Shown here: positions 1 through 4,861 of the stretch, piece after piece
Layout of the letters: every line of letters begins with the position of its first letter
Numbering within the stretch: the first letter of the stretch is position 1
NCBI GenBank assembly: GCA_049323795.1
Contig: JBMOOH010000047.1
Location: 1 to 8,138, forward strand
Direction of reading: 5' to 3'
DNA length: 8,138 bases
From: JAOADN01 sp049323795
GTDB taxonomy: Bacteria > Pseudomonadota > Alphaproteobacteria > Rhodobacterales > Rhodobacteraceae
Program-made: the position numbers and the translations under genes
Notes under the pieces: model-generated
Database searches by the model: none
Told to the model about the DNA's origin: nothing
Seen by the model: only the letters and a program-made list of their open reading frames with translations

Positions 1-174
1 GGGCCGTCCGAGGCCGCCGAGCCGCCTCGGACGGCAGCCCCCCCGCGGGCTGAAGGTCCGGTGCCGGAACCTGTCGCGGCGCGCGCCTTGCGGCCCGACC
101 CCGATCAGCCGGCCGGAGAGACGCCGGATCCGGACCGGCCGAAGAAGCGGGGTTGGTGGTCGCTCGGCCGCTGA
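1..174 (+). CDS. rne: C-terminal end of probable ribonuclease E (partial)
   Basis: An open frame enters from the left edge and ends at TGA 172-174, giving the last 57 residues of a larger protein. The visible part is Pro/Ala/Glu-rich and low in complexity, then ends in a basic and aromatic tail (Arg-Pro-Lys-Lys-Arg-Gly-Trp-Trp-Ser-Leu-Gly-Arg). Alphaproteobacterial RNase E proteins have a long disordered, proline-rich C-terminal scaffold that binds degradosome partners, and in the Rhodobacter group I recall a short terminal Gly-Trp-Trp motif of this kind. RNase E is the endonuclease that starts mRNA decay and matures rRNA. No catalytic S1 or DNase I-like domain is visible here, so the assignment rests on the tail and on the neighbouring tusA-like/ccdA genes. 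Another protein with a disordered tail is possible. Confidence 0.6.
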   Translation, partial: GPSEAAEPPRTAAPPRAEGPVPEPVAARALRPDPDQPAGETPDPDRPKKRGWWSLGR

Positions 175-194
175 GGTATCGCGACGACGCGGGG

Positions 195-216
195 CGGGCG
201 GGGACTTCCCCGCCCG
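195..216. terminator. Hairpin terminator between convergent rne and tusA-like genes
   Basis: A perfect 9-bp GC stem (CGGGCGGGG at 195-203 with CCCCGCCCG at 208-216) closes on the 4-nt loop ACTT. It lies 20 nt after the rne stop and before the end of the convergent tusA-like gene. On the plus strand it is followed by a short T-containing stretch (TTCCGTTCC) rather than a clean T-run. Its position between convergent stop codons suggests it serves both genes. Confidence 0.7.
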
Positions 217-273
217 TTCCGTTCCGGGCTGCGGTCCGGGCTGCCTTCGGAGCTTCCCCGTTGCGGTTTCGCG

Positions 274-513
274 TCAGGGGCCGCCGCGGCGGACGAGGTA
301 GACCTTGACGGACCCGTCCTCTCCGGCCGAGACGAGCGCATGGCCGGCCTCGGCGCAGAAGTGCGGGACGTCGACCCAGCTTGCGGGGTCGGTGGCCAGG
401 AGCCGCACGACCGCGCCTTCGGGCAAGGCAAGCAGCCGCTTGCGCAGCCGCAGGACGGGCAGCGGACAGAGAAGTCCGCGGGCGTCGATCTCGATGGTCG
501 CGCGGTCGGTCAT
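274..513 (-). CDS. TusA-family sulfurtransferase-like protein
   Basis: This 79-residue protein has the TusA (SirA/YhhP) fold signature. Near the N-terminus, the segment Asp-Ala-Arg-Gly-Leu-Leu-Cys16-Pro-Leu-Pro matches the family Cys-Pro-x-Pro motif, with Cys16 as the persulfide-carrying residue. It is followed by a Leu/Arg helix and a C-terminal beta strand. Family members pass sulfur as a persulfide, for tRNA 2-thiouridine synthesis in TusA itself and for molybdenum cofactor or other sulfur pathways in paralogues. The protein is cytoplasmic with no signal peptide. The start at 513 is chosen over the in-frame ATG at 552 because GGAG lies 5 nt upstream and the family begins just before the beta strand leading to the Cys. 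It is divergent from ccdA, a pairing that points to thiol/sulfur chemistry. The exact partner cannot be told, so no symbol is given. Confidence 0.85.
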   Translation of the reverse strand: MTDRATIEIDARGLLCPLPVLRLRKRLLALPEGAVVRLLATDPASWVDVPHFCAEAGHALVSAGEDGSVKVYLVRRGGP

Positions 514-515
514 GG

Positions 516-522
516 CTTCTCC
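516..522 (-). promoter_or_regulatory. Ribosome binding site deciding the tusA-like start
   Basis: Read on the minus strand, the sequence is GGAGAAG, with the GGAG core ending 5 nt before the ATG at 513. The alternative in-frame ATG at 552 has no comparable site, so the 79-residue form is preferred. Confidence 0.55.
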
Positions 523-621
523 GGGATAGGGGGCCGGGGATGCGGAGTCCACGGGGTTGTGACGCCGTGCCGCCCCCGGGATGCGTGACGGCGGGGCCCT
601 GCTGCGGTATGGCTCGGCCCC

Positions 622-1374
622 ATGTTCGAGATCAGCCTCATCGACGCCGCCTTCCTTCCCGCCGCGCTCGTCGCGCTTCTGGCGGGCGCGCTGTCGTTCC
701 TCAGTCCCTGCGTCCTGCCGGTCGTGCCGCCCTATCTCGCCTACATGGGCGGGATCGGCATGGGCGAACTCGGCGCCCCGGGACGCGGACGCAACCGGGC
801 GCTGCTGGCGGCGCTGTTCTTCGTGCTCGGACTTTCAACCGTCTTTCTGCTCATGGGGTTCGCCGTCTCGGCGCTCGGGCGCTTCTTCCTGATCAATCAG
901 GCCTGGTTCTCGACCGCCGCAGGGATCACCGTCATGGTGTTCGGCGCGCATTTAATCGGCGTCTTCCGCATCCCCTTTCTCGACCGTGACGTGCGGATCG
1001 ATGCGGGCGACCGGGGCGGATCGGCGATGGGGGCCTATGTGCTCGGCCTCGCCTTCGCCTTCGGCTGGACACCCTGCATCGGGCCGCAGCTCGGGATGAT
1101 CCTGACGCTTGCCGCGCAGGAAGGAAGCATCGGCCGTGGCACCGCGCTTCTCGGCGTCTATGCCGCGGGCCTCGGGATTCCGTTCCTGCTCGTGGCGGCC
1201 TTCCTGCCGCGGCTCAAGGGCTTCATGGGCTGGATGAAGCGGCACATGGACCGGATCGAGAAGGTCATGGGGCTGCTGCTCTGGACCATCGGGCTGTTGA
1301 TGCTGACGGGGGGGTTCAGCCAGATTTCCTACTGGCTGCTCGAGACCTTCCCGACGCTCGCCGTGCTCGGCTGA
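622..1374 (+). CDS. ccdA: CcdA-type cytochrome c biogenesis / thiol:disulfide transporter
   Basis: This 250-residue integral membrane protein has six predicted helices (about residues 12-40, 61-85, 95-115, 136-165, 176-196, 215-235), the length and topology of CcdA, the short DsbD-like family. The two redox cysteines sit where expected: Cys30 in Ser-Pro-Cys-Val-Leu-Pro in the first helix, and Cys152 in Trp-Thr-Pro-Cys-Ile-Gly-Pro in the fourth. The two halves form the pseudo-repeat known for the family. CcdA moves reducing equivalents from cytoplasmic thioredoxin across the membrane to periplasmic thioredoxin-like proteins, which keep apocytochrome c cysteines reduced for haem attachment. No strong Shine-Dalgarno precedes the ATG. 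A poor promoter-like pair (GTGACG at 585-590 and TATGGC at 608-613, 17 nt apart) ends 8 nt before it. The gene is divergent from the tusA-like gene. The substrate protein could be a cytochrome c factor or another periplasmic thioredoxin. Confidence 0.92.
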   Translation: MFEISLIDAAFLPAALVALLAGALSFLSPCVLPVVPPYLAYMGGIGMGELGAPGRGRNRALLAALFFVLGLSTVFLLMGFAVSALGRFFLINQAWFSTAAGITVMVFGAHLIGVFRIPFLDRDVRIDAGDRGGSAMGAYVLGLAFAFGWTPCIGPQLGMILTLAAQEGSIGRGTALLGVYAAGLGIPFLLVAAFLPRLKGFMGWMKRHMDRIEKVMGLLLWTIGLLMLTGGFSQISYWLLETFPTLAVLG

Positions 1375-1378
1375 CCGC

Positions 1379-1407
1379 TTGACTACGCGGCCCCGATCAC
1401 CGATAAG
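1379..1407 (+). promoter_or_regulatory. Sigma70-type promoter of the rplU-rpmA operon
   Basis: The -35 box TTGACT (1379-1384) and the -10 box GATAAG (1402-1407) are separated by exactly 17 nt. The promoter begins 4 nt after the ccdA stop codon. The predicted transcription start near 1414 would give a leader of about 140 nt before rplU. This is the best promoter match in the window. Confidence 0.7.
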
Positions 1408-1413
1408 CCCGCA

Positions 1414-1554
1414 TCCCGGCGGGGCTGACTCAGGTCCGGGGTCGTGGTTGAAATGTCGCCCCTGACCGGGGGCGCGCTGTCCGAGGCGGGGCGGATGCCC
1501 CCGGAACGCCGGCGAACCGGGGCCAGAGGGCGCGGCAGATATGGGAAGATGGTC
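1414..1554 (+). promoter_or_regulatory. Structured 5' leader of rplU, two hairpins
   Basis: Between the predicted transcription start and the rplU ATG lie about 140 nt with two perfect 6-bp stems. Hairpin A pairs CGCCCC (1457-1462) with GGGGCG (1469-1474) around a 6-nt loop. Hairpin B pairs CCCCGG (1499-1504) with CCGGGG (1517-1522) around a 12-nt loop that itself contains the palindrome CGCCGGCG (1507-1514) flanked by AA on both sides. Ribosomal protein operons are often controlled by a product binding its own leader. L21-linked leaders are known in Bacillus, but I cannot match this one to a described class. A regulatory role is inference; in DNA this rich in GC, some hairpins arise by chance. 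Confidence 0.4.
1544..1548 (+). promoter_or_regulatory. Ribosome binding site deciding the rplU start
   Basis: GGAAG ends 6 nt before the ATG at 1555, the start that gives the universal L21 opening Met-Phe-Ala-Val. The in-frame ATG at 1549 directly abuts this site and is too close to be used. Confidence 0.6.
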
Positions 1555-2022
1555 ATGTTCGCGGTCCTGAAGACCGGCGGCAAGCAGTACAGGGTTCAGG
1601 CGGGCGACGTGCTCCGCATCGAACTCGTCGCGGCGGCCACCGGCGAGAAGATCCAGTTCAACGACGTGCTGATGATCGGCGGCGATGCCCCGGTTCTCGG
1701 CGCGCCCCTCGTCGCCGGTGCGGCCGTCCAGGCCGAGGTGGTCGAGGAGAAGATCAAGGCCGACAAGGTCATCACCTATCACAAGCGGCGCCGGAAGCAT
1801 TCCAGCCAGCGCACGCGCGGCCACCGCCAGAAGCTGACGCTGGTGCGGGTGACCGACATCCTCGCCTCGGGTGCCGGGACGTCGGGCGTGAAGGCCGCCG
1901 TCGGCGTCCATGCCGCCCGCGTCGCCGCCCACGGCAAGAAGGCCGAGGCGCCCACCGCCGCCGAGAAGCCGAGGCGCGCGGCGAAGAAGGCCGAAGCCGC
2001 ACCGGCAGAGACGAAGGAGTAA
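1555..2022 (+). CDS. rplU: 50S ribosomal protein L21 with long C-terminal tail
   Basis: The protein opens with the classical L21 N-terminus (Met-Phe-Ala-Val-Leu-Lys-Thr-Gly-Gly-Lys-Gln-Tyr-Arg-Val). It also contains the conserved basic segment Lys-Arg-Arg-Arg-Lys-His-Ser-Ser-Gln-Arg-Thr-Arg-Gly-His-Arg-Gln (about residues 77-92), which contacts 23S rRNA. The core ends near residue 102, matching the roughly 103-residue E. coli protein. A further 53 residues form a low-complexity Ala/Lys/Glu-rich tail, giving 155 in total. Such tails are known in L21 of some alphaproteobacteria. L21 is an early-assembly protein of the large subunit. The start at 1555 is chosen over upstream in-frame ATGs at 1444 and 1549 from homology and from GGAAG spacing. 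It is followed by rpmA after 6 nt, and the rpmA ribosome binding site overlaps the end of rplU, so the two are co-transcribed. Confidence 0.97.
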   Translation: MFAVLKTGGKQYRVQAGDVLRIELVAAATGEKIQFNDVLMIGGDAPVLGAPLVAGAAVQAEVVEEKIKADKVITYHKRRRKHSSQRTRGHRQKLTLVRVTDILASGAGTSGVKAAVGVHAARVAAHGKKAEAPTAAEKPRRAAKKAEAAPAETKE

Positions 2023-2028
2023 GGGTCC

Positions 2029-2298
2029 ATGGCACACAAGAAAGCAGGCGGTTCGTCCCGCAACGGCCGCGACTCGGCCGGCCGTCGCCTTGGCGTGAAG
2101 CTCTACGGCGGCGAGGCGGCGGTTCCCGGCAACATCATCGTCCGGCAGCGCGGCACCACCTGGTGGCCGGGCGAGGGGGTGGGCATCGGCCGCGACCACA
2201 CGATCTTCGCCACGGCGGAGGGCCGCGTGACCTACAGGAAGGGTCTCAAGGGCCGCACGTTCATTTCCGTGCTGCCAATGGCCGACGCAGCCGGATAA
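2029..2298 (+). CDS. rpmA: 50S ribosomal protein L27
   Basis: This 89-residue protein has the standard L27 length and begins Met-Ala-His-Lys-Lys-Ala-Gly-Gly-Ser-Ser-Arg-Asn-Gly-Arg-Asp-Ser, the flexible N-terminal arm that reaches the peptidyl-transferase centre. The core continues with Leu-Gly-Val-Lys, then Arg-Gln-Arg-Gly-Thr, and the Gly-Arg-Asp-His-Thr-Ile-Phe-Ala stretch. There is no Firmicute-type cleavable N-terminal extension. The Thr-Trp-Trp-Pro-Gly-Glu segment replaces the more usual Lys-Phe-His-Pro-Gly, which I recall as normal for Rhodobacter relatives. AAGGAG (2014-2019) lies 9 nt before the ATG, inside the end of rplU, consistent with coupled translation. L27 stabilises tRNA binding and helps large-subunit assembly. 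Confidence 0.98.
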   Translation: MAHKKAGGSSRNGRDSAGRRLGVKLYGGEAAVPGNIIVRQRGTTWWPGEGVGIGRDHTIFATAEGRVTYRKGLKGRTFISVLPMADAAG

Positions 2299-2327
2299 CC
2301 CGACCGGAACCCGGGACAGTTTCCATG

Positions 2328-2354
2328 GGGGATCGGCCGGAAGGCCGGTTCCCC
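2328..2354 (+). terminator. Hairpin after rpmA
   Basis: An outer pairing GGGGA (2328-2332) with TCCCC (2350-2354) encloses CGGCC (2334-2338) pairing GGCCG (2343-2347) on a GGAA loop, with small bulges. It begins 29 nt after the rpmA stop and is followed by GGATCGTTTCC, so the T-run is poor. It probably ends or attenuates the ribosomal operon before the acetyltransferase gene, whose start is a further 140 nt away. Confidence 0.45.
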
Positions 2355-2478
2355 GGATCGTTTCCGGCCGCTGGACAGATACCAGGTCATCTTGCCGTCG
2401 GATTTGGCGGTTAGGGATTGGCAAGCGCATTCTGGGAAGATGTGCGCCGGAGGTCGGGGAGGGCCTCGGGCGTGCAGT

Positions 2479-2487
2479 GGAGGAGAG
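2479..2487 (+). promoter_or_regulatory. Ribosome binding site deciding the acetyltransferase start
   Basis: The purine-rich run GGAGGAGAG ends 6 nt before the ATG at 2494. It is one of the strongest Shine-Dalgarno matches in the window. It rules out the upstream in-frame start near 2392, whose extra 34 residues do not resemble the GNAT fold. Confidence 0.7.
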
Positions 2488-2493
2488 ATCGAG

Positions 2494-3033
2494 ATGCTGC
2501 AGGAAAAGGTCGCCGTCCAGCCGGTGATCGGGGCGGGGCGTTTCGTCCTGCGTCCGCTCCGGAAGTCCGACGCCGGGCTGATCGCGCTCTACGCCGCCGA
2601 CCGGCGCGTTGCCGAGGCGACACGCAGCATCCCCCATCCTCTTCCACCCGGCAGCGCCGAGGCGTTCATCGCCCGCGCCGCGGATGACCGGCGCGACGAG
2701 GATGTCTGGGCCATCGACGGCTCGGCCGGCGGTGCGGGCGAGCTTCTCGGCGTCGTGTCGCTGACCCGCATGGGCGGCGGGCAGTCCGAGGTCGCCTACT
2801 GGGTCGCCCCCGCCTTCTGGAACGCAGGCTATGCCTCGGCCGCGGTGCAGGCGCTGGTCGCGGCGAACCCGCACGGGGCGCGGACGCTCTTTGCCGAGGT
2901 GTTCCAGGACAACCCCGTTTCGGCGCGGGTGCTCACGAATGCGGGATTCGAGTATCTGGGCGATGCCGAGACCTGGTCGCTCGCGCGCGGCGCACGGGTG
3001 CCGACCTGGACCTATCTGCGCAAGATGGGCTGA
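2494..3033 (+). CDS. GNAT-family N-acetyltransferase (RimJ/RimL-like)
   Basis: The 179-residue protein has the outline of the Acetyltransf_3 branch of GNAT. It has an N-terminal strand with Arg-Phe-Val-Leu-Arg-Pro-Leu-Arg-Lys-Ser-Asp (about residues 16-26) and a central strand pair around Gly-Val-Val-Ser-Leu (86-90). Tyr-Trp-Val-Ala-Pro-Ala-Phe-Trp-Asn-Ala-Gly-Tyr-Ala (102-114) is the acetyl-CoA pyrophosphate loop. The C-terminal motif Asn140-Pro-Val-Ser-Ala-Arg-Val with Asn149-Ala-Gly-Phe is typical of the fold. Such enzymes transfer acetyl from acetyl-CoA to a protein N-terminus, a small amine or an antibiotic; the substrate cannot be told here. From memory, relatives place a GNAT gene between rpmA and obgE, and this gene fits that slot, but no obgE follows. 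It could be read through from rplU-rpmA past the hairpin, as no convincing promoter of its own is visible. Confidence 0.85.
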   Translation: MLQEKVAVQPVIGAGRFVLRPLRKSDAGLIALYAADRRVAEATRSIPHPLPPGSAEAFIARAADDRRDEDVWAIDGSAGGAGELLGVVSLTRMGGGQSEVAYWVAPAFWNAGYASAAVQALVAANPHGARTLFAEVFQDNPVSARVLTNAGFEYLGDAETWSLARGARVPTWTYLRKMG

Positions 3034-3060
3034 GCGTCGTTCCCGGCCGCCGCTGCCGCA

Positions 3061-3134
3061 GGCACGGTTCCGCGGCGCCGACGCCGCCCGCCTGGCCTGC
3101 GCCCGTGCCAATCCCGACCGCCCTGACAGGGCGG
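3061..3134. terminator. Hairpin cluster between convergent acetyltransferase and prfC genes
   Basis: Three stems lie in the 158-nt gap between convergent genes. A long-range pair joins GGCACGG (3061-3067) to CCGTGCC (3103-3109). Inside it, GCGGCG (3072-3077) pairs CGCCGC (3082-3087) on a 4-nt loop. To the right, CCGCCCT (3118-3124) pairs AGGGCGG (3128-3134) on the 3-nt loop GAC. None has a T-run on either strand, so any termination would be GC-hairpin-dependent or Rho-assisted. The convergent layout supports a shared two-way terminator. Confidence 0.5.
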
Positions 3135-3137
3135 GCG

Positions 3138-3173
3138 AGGGCCGGGACCAGGGCCGGGTCCGGGGCCTGGGAC
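3138..3173. repeat. Three tandem imperfect 12-nt repeats
   Basis: The units are AGGGCCGGGACC (3138-3149), AGGGCCGGGTCC (3150-3161) and GGGGCCTGGGAC (3162-3173). The first two differ at one position and the third at four relative to the first. They sit just beyond the 3' end of prfC in non-coding DNA. GGACC of unit 1 can pair with GGTCC of unit 2, so the array can also fold. It may be slippage-derived or part of the prfC terminator. Confidence 0.6.
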
Positions 3174-3191
3174 GGGCGGCCGGCGGCACCC

Positions 3192-4808
3192 TCAGACCAT
3201 CAGTTCCTTCGTCGCGCTGAGCCGCACCTCGGGGTGATCCCGCTGCACCCGGTCGATGTCCCATTGCAGCCGGGTCAGGTACACGAGGTCGCCGTCGCTG
3301 TCGGTCGCCATGTGGCCCTTGTTGACGTTCGCGAAGGCCTCGACCTTGTCCTTCGGGCCCGAGACCCAGCGCGCCGACTTGAACTGCGATGCCTCGAAGC
3401 GGACGGGCAGCGAGTATTCCTCCTCGATCCGGCTTGCCAGCACCTCGAACTGAAGCGCACCGACGACGCCGACGATGAATCCCGATCCGATCATCGGCCT
3501 GAAGACCTTGGCCGCGCCTTCCTCGGCGAACTGGGACAGCGCCTTGTCGAGGTGCTTGGCCTTCATCGGGTCGGCGGCACGGACGGTCTGAAGAAGCTCC
3601 GGCGCGAAGGAGGGGATGCCGGTGAAGCGGAGCGCCTCGCCCTCGGTCAGCGCGTCGCCGATCCGCAACTGGCCGTGGTTCGGGATGCCGATGATGTCGC
3701 CGGCCCAGGCCTCTTCCGCCAACTCCCGGTCCGACGCGAGGAACAGCACCGGGTTGGTGATCGCCATCGGTTTCTTCGAGCGCACATGGAACAGCTTCTG
3801 CCCCCGCTCGAAATGCCCCGACGCCAGCCGCACGAAGGCCACCCGGTCGCGGTGCTTGGGGTCCATGTTGGCCTGCACCTTGAAGACGAAGCCCGTCACC
3901 GGCCCTTCGTCCGCCGCGACCTGCCGTTCGGCCGCCCGCTGCGGCTGCGGCTCGGGCCCGTAGTCGCCGATGCCGGCCATCAGCTCCTTCACCCCGAAGG
4001 AGTTGATCGCCGAGCCGAACCAGATCGGCGTCAGGTGGCCTTCGAGGAAGGATTGCCGATCAAACTTCGGCAGCAGTTCGCGCGCCATCTCGAGCTCTTC
4101 GCGCAGTTTCGCGAGGGGCTCGGCGGGCACATGCCTGGCGAGCATGGGGTCGTCGAGGCCGTCGATCTTGATGCTCGCCGCCACCCGGTTGCGGTCGGCG
4201 CGGTCCATGAGCTCCAGCCGGTCGTGCAGGATGTCGTAGGCCCCGGCGAAATCGCGCCCCATGCCGATCGGCCAGGAGGCAGGGGCCACGTCGATGGCGA
4301 GGTTTTCCTGAATCTCGTCGATGATCTCGAAGGTGTCGCGGCTTTCGCGGTCCATCTTGTTGCAGAAGGTCAGGATCGGCAGGTCGCGCAGGCGGCAGAC
4401 CTCGAAGAGCTTGCGCGTCTGGGATTCGACGCCCTTCGCCCCGTCGATCACCATGACCGCCGCGTCCACCGCCGTCAGCGTGCGGTAGGTATCCTCGGAG
4501 AAATCCGAGTGGCCGGGCGTGTCCACCAGGTTGAAGCGGTAGGGGCCGAAATCGAAGGACATCGCCGAGGCGGAGACCGAAATCCCGCGCTCCTGCTCGA
4601 GCTTCATGAAGTCCGAGCGCGTGCGCCGCGCCTCGCCCTTGGCGCGCACCTGGCCCGCCATCTGGATCGCGCCGCCGAACAGCAGGAACTTCTCGGTCAG
4701 CGTCGTCTTGCCCGCATCGGGATGCGAGATGATCGCGAAGGTCCGCCGGCGGGCGATTTCCGGCGGCAGGGGGGCGGCGTTCGAAAGGGCGCGGGCGGTG
4801 TCCGGCAT
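3192..4808 (-). CDS. prfC: Peptide chain release factor 3 (RF3), GTPase
   Basis: The 538-residue protein is close to the 529-residue E. coli RF3. The N-terminal G domain carries all expected motifs: P-loop His29-Pro-Asp-Ala-Gly-Lys-Thr-Thr36, switch I Glu73-Arg-Gly-Ile-Ser-Val78, Asp96-Thr-Pro-Gly-His100, and Asn150-Lys-Met-Asp153. The Thr-Phe-Ala-Ile-Ile-Ser-His-Pro-Asp-Ala-Gly-Lys opening and the following Phe-Gly-Gly-Ala-Ile-Gln segment separate it from EF-G. Domains II and III follow, with Gly-Phe-Ile-Val-Gly-Val-Val-Gly-Ala-Leu-Gln-Phe-Glu-Val-Leu near the C-terminus. RF3 is a cytoplasmic translational GTPase that removes RF1/RF2 from the ribosome after peptide release. The ATG at 4808 lacks a Shine-Dalgarno, but a promoter-like element sits immediately upstream. 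It lies 53 nt downstream of the Hint gene on the same strand, so both separate and shared transcription are possible. Confidence 0.97.
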   Translation of the reverse strand: MPDTARALSNAAPLPPEIARRRTFAIISHPDAGKTTLTEKFLLFGGAIQMAGQVRAKGEARRTRSDFMKLEQERGISVSASAMSFDFGPYRFNLVDTPGHSDFSEDTYRTLTAVDAAVMVIDGAKGVESQTRKLFEVCRLRDLPILTFCNKMDRESRDTFEIIDEIQENLAIDVAPASWPIGMGRDFAGAYDILHDRLELMDRADRNRVAASIKIDGLDDPMLARHVPAEPLAKLREELEMARELLPKFDRQSFLEGHLTPIWFGSAINSFGVKELMAGIGDYGPEPQPQRAAERQVAADEGPVTGFVFKVQANMDPKHRDRVAFVRLASGHFERGQKLFHVRSKKPMAITNPVLFLASDRELAEEAWAGDIIGIPNHGQLRIGDALTEGEALRFTGIPSFAPELLQTVRAADPMKAKHLDKALSQFAEEGAAKVFRPMIGSGFIVGVVGALQFEVLASRIEEEYSLPVRFEASQFKSARWVSGPKDKVEAFANVNKGHMATDSDGDLVYLTRLQWDIDRVQRDHPEVRLSATKELMV

Positions 4809-4816
4809 GGGGCGGG

Positions 4817-4845
4817 CTCATACCGGCCTTTGCCCCCGTTCGCAA
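4817..4845 (-). promoter_or_regulatory. Candidate promoter giving a leaderless prfC message
   Basis: On the minus strand, TTGCGA (4845-4840) and TATGAG (4822-4817) are spaced by 17 nt, each matching four of six consensus bases. Only 8 nt separate the -10 box from the prfC ATG at 4808, so transcription would begin at or within a nucleotide or two of the start codon. This agrees with the absence of a Shine-Dalgarno there. Confidence 0.45.
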
Positions 4846-4861
4846 CGACAAGCGGGGTGTC

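Noticed and set aside
1444..1554. Longer rplU start with 37 extra residues
   Set aside because: The extension has no L21 similarity and lies in the leader. GGAAG spacing and the conserved Met-Phe-Ala-Val opening fix the start at 1555.
2299..2493. A promoter or small gene between rpmA and the acetyltransferase
   Set aside because: Several TTG-containing hexamers were checked but none has a matching -10 at proper spacing, and no short frame with a ribosome binding site is seen apart from the gene itself.
952..3264. Very long open frame on the minus strand (770 codons)
   Set aside because: It runs antisense across ccdA, rplU, rpmA and the acetyltransferase, all of which are clear genes. Its product is Arg/Pro/Gly-rich without a recognisable fold, as expected from the GC-rich third positions of the real genes.
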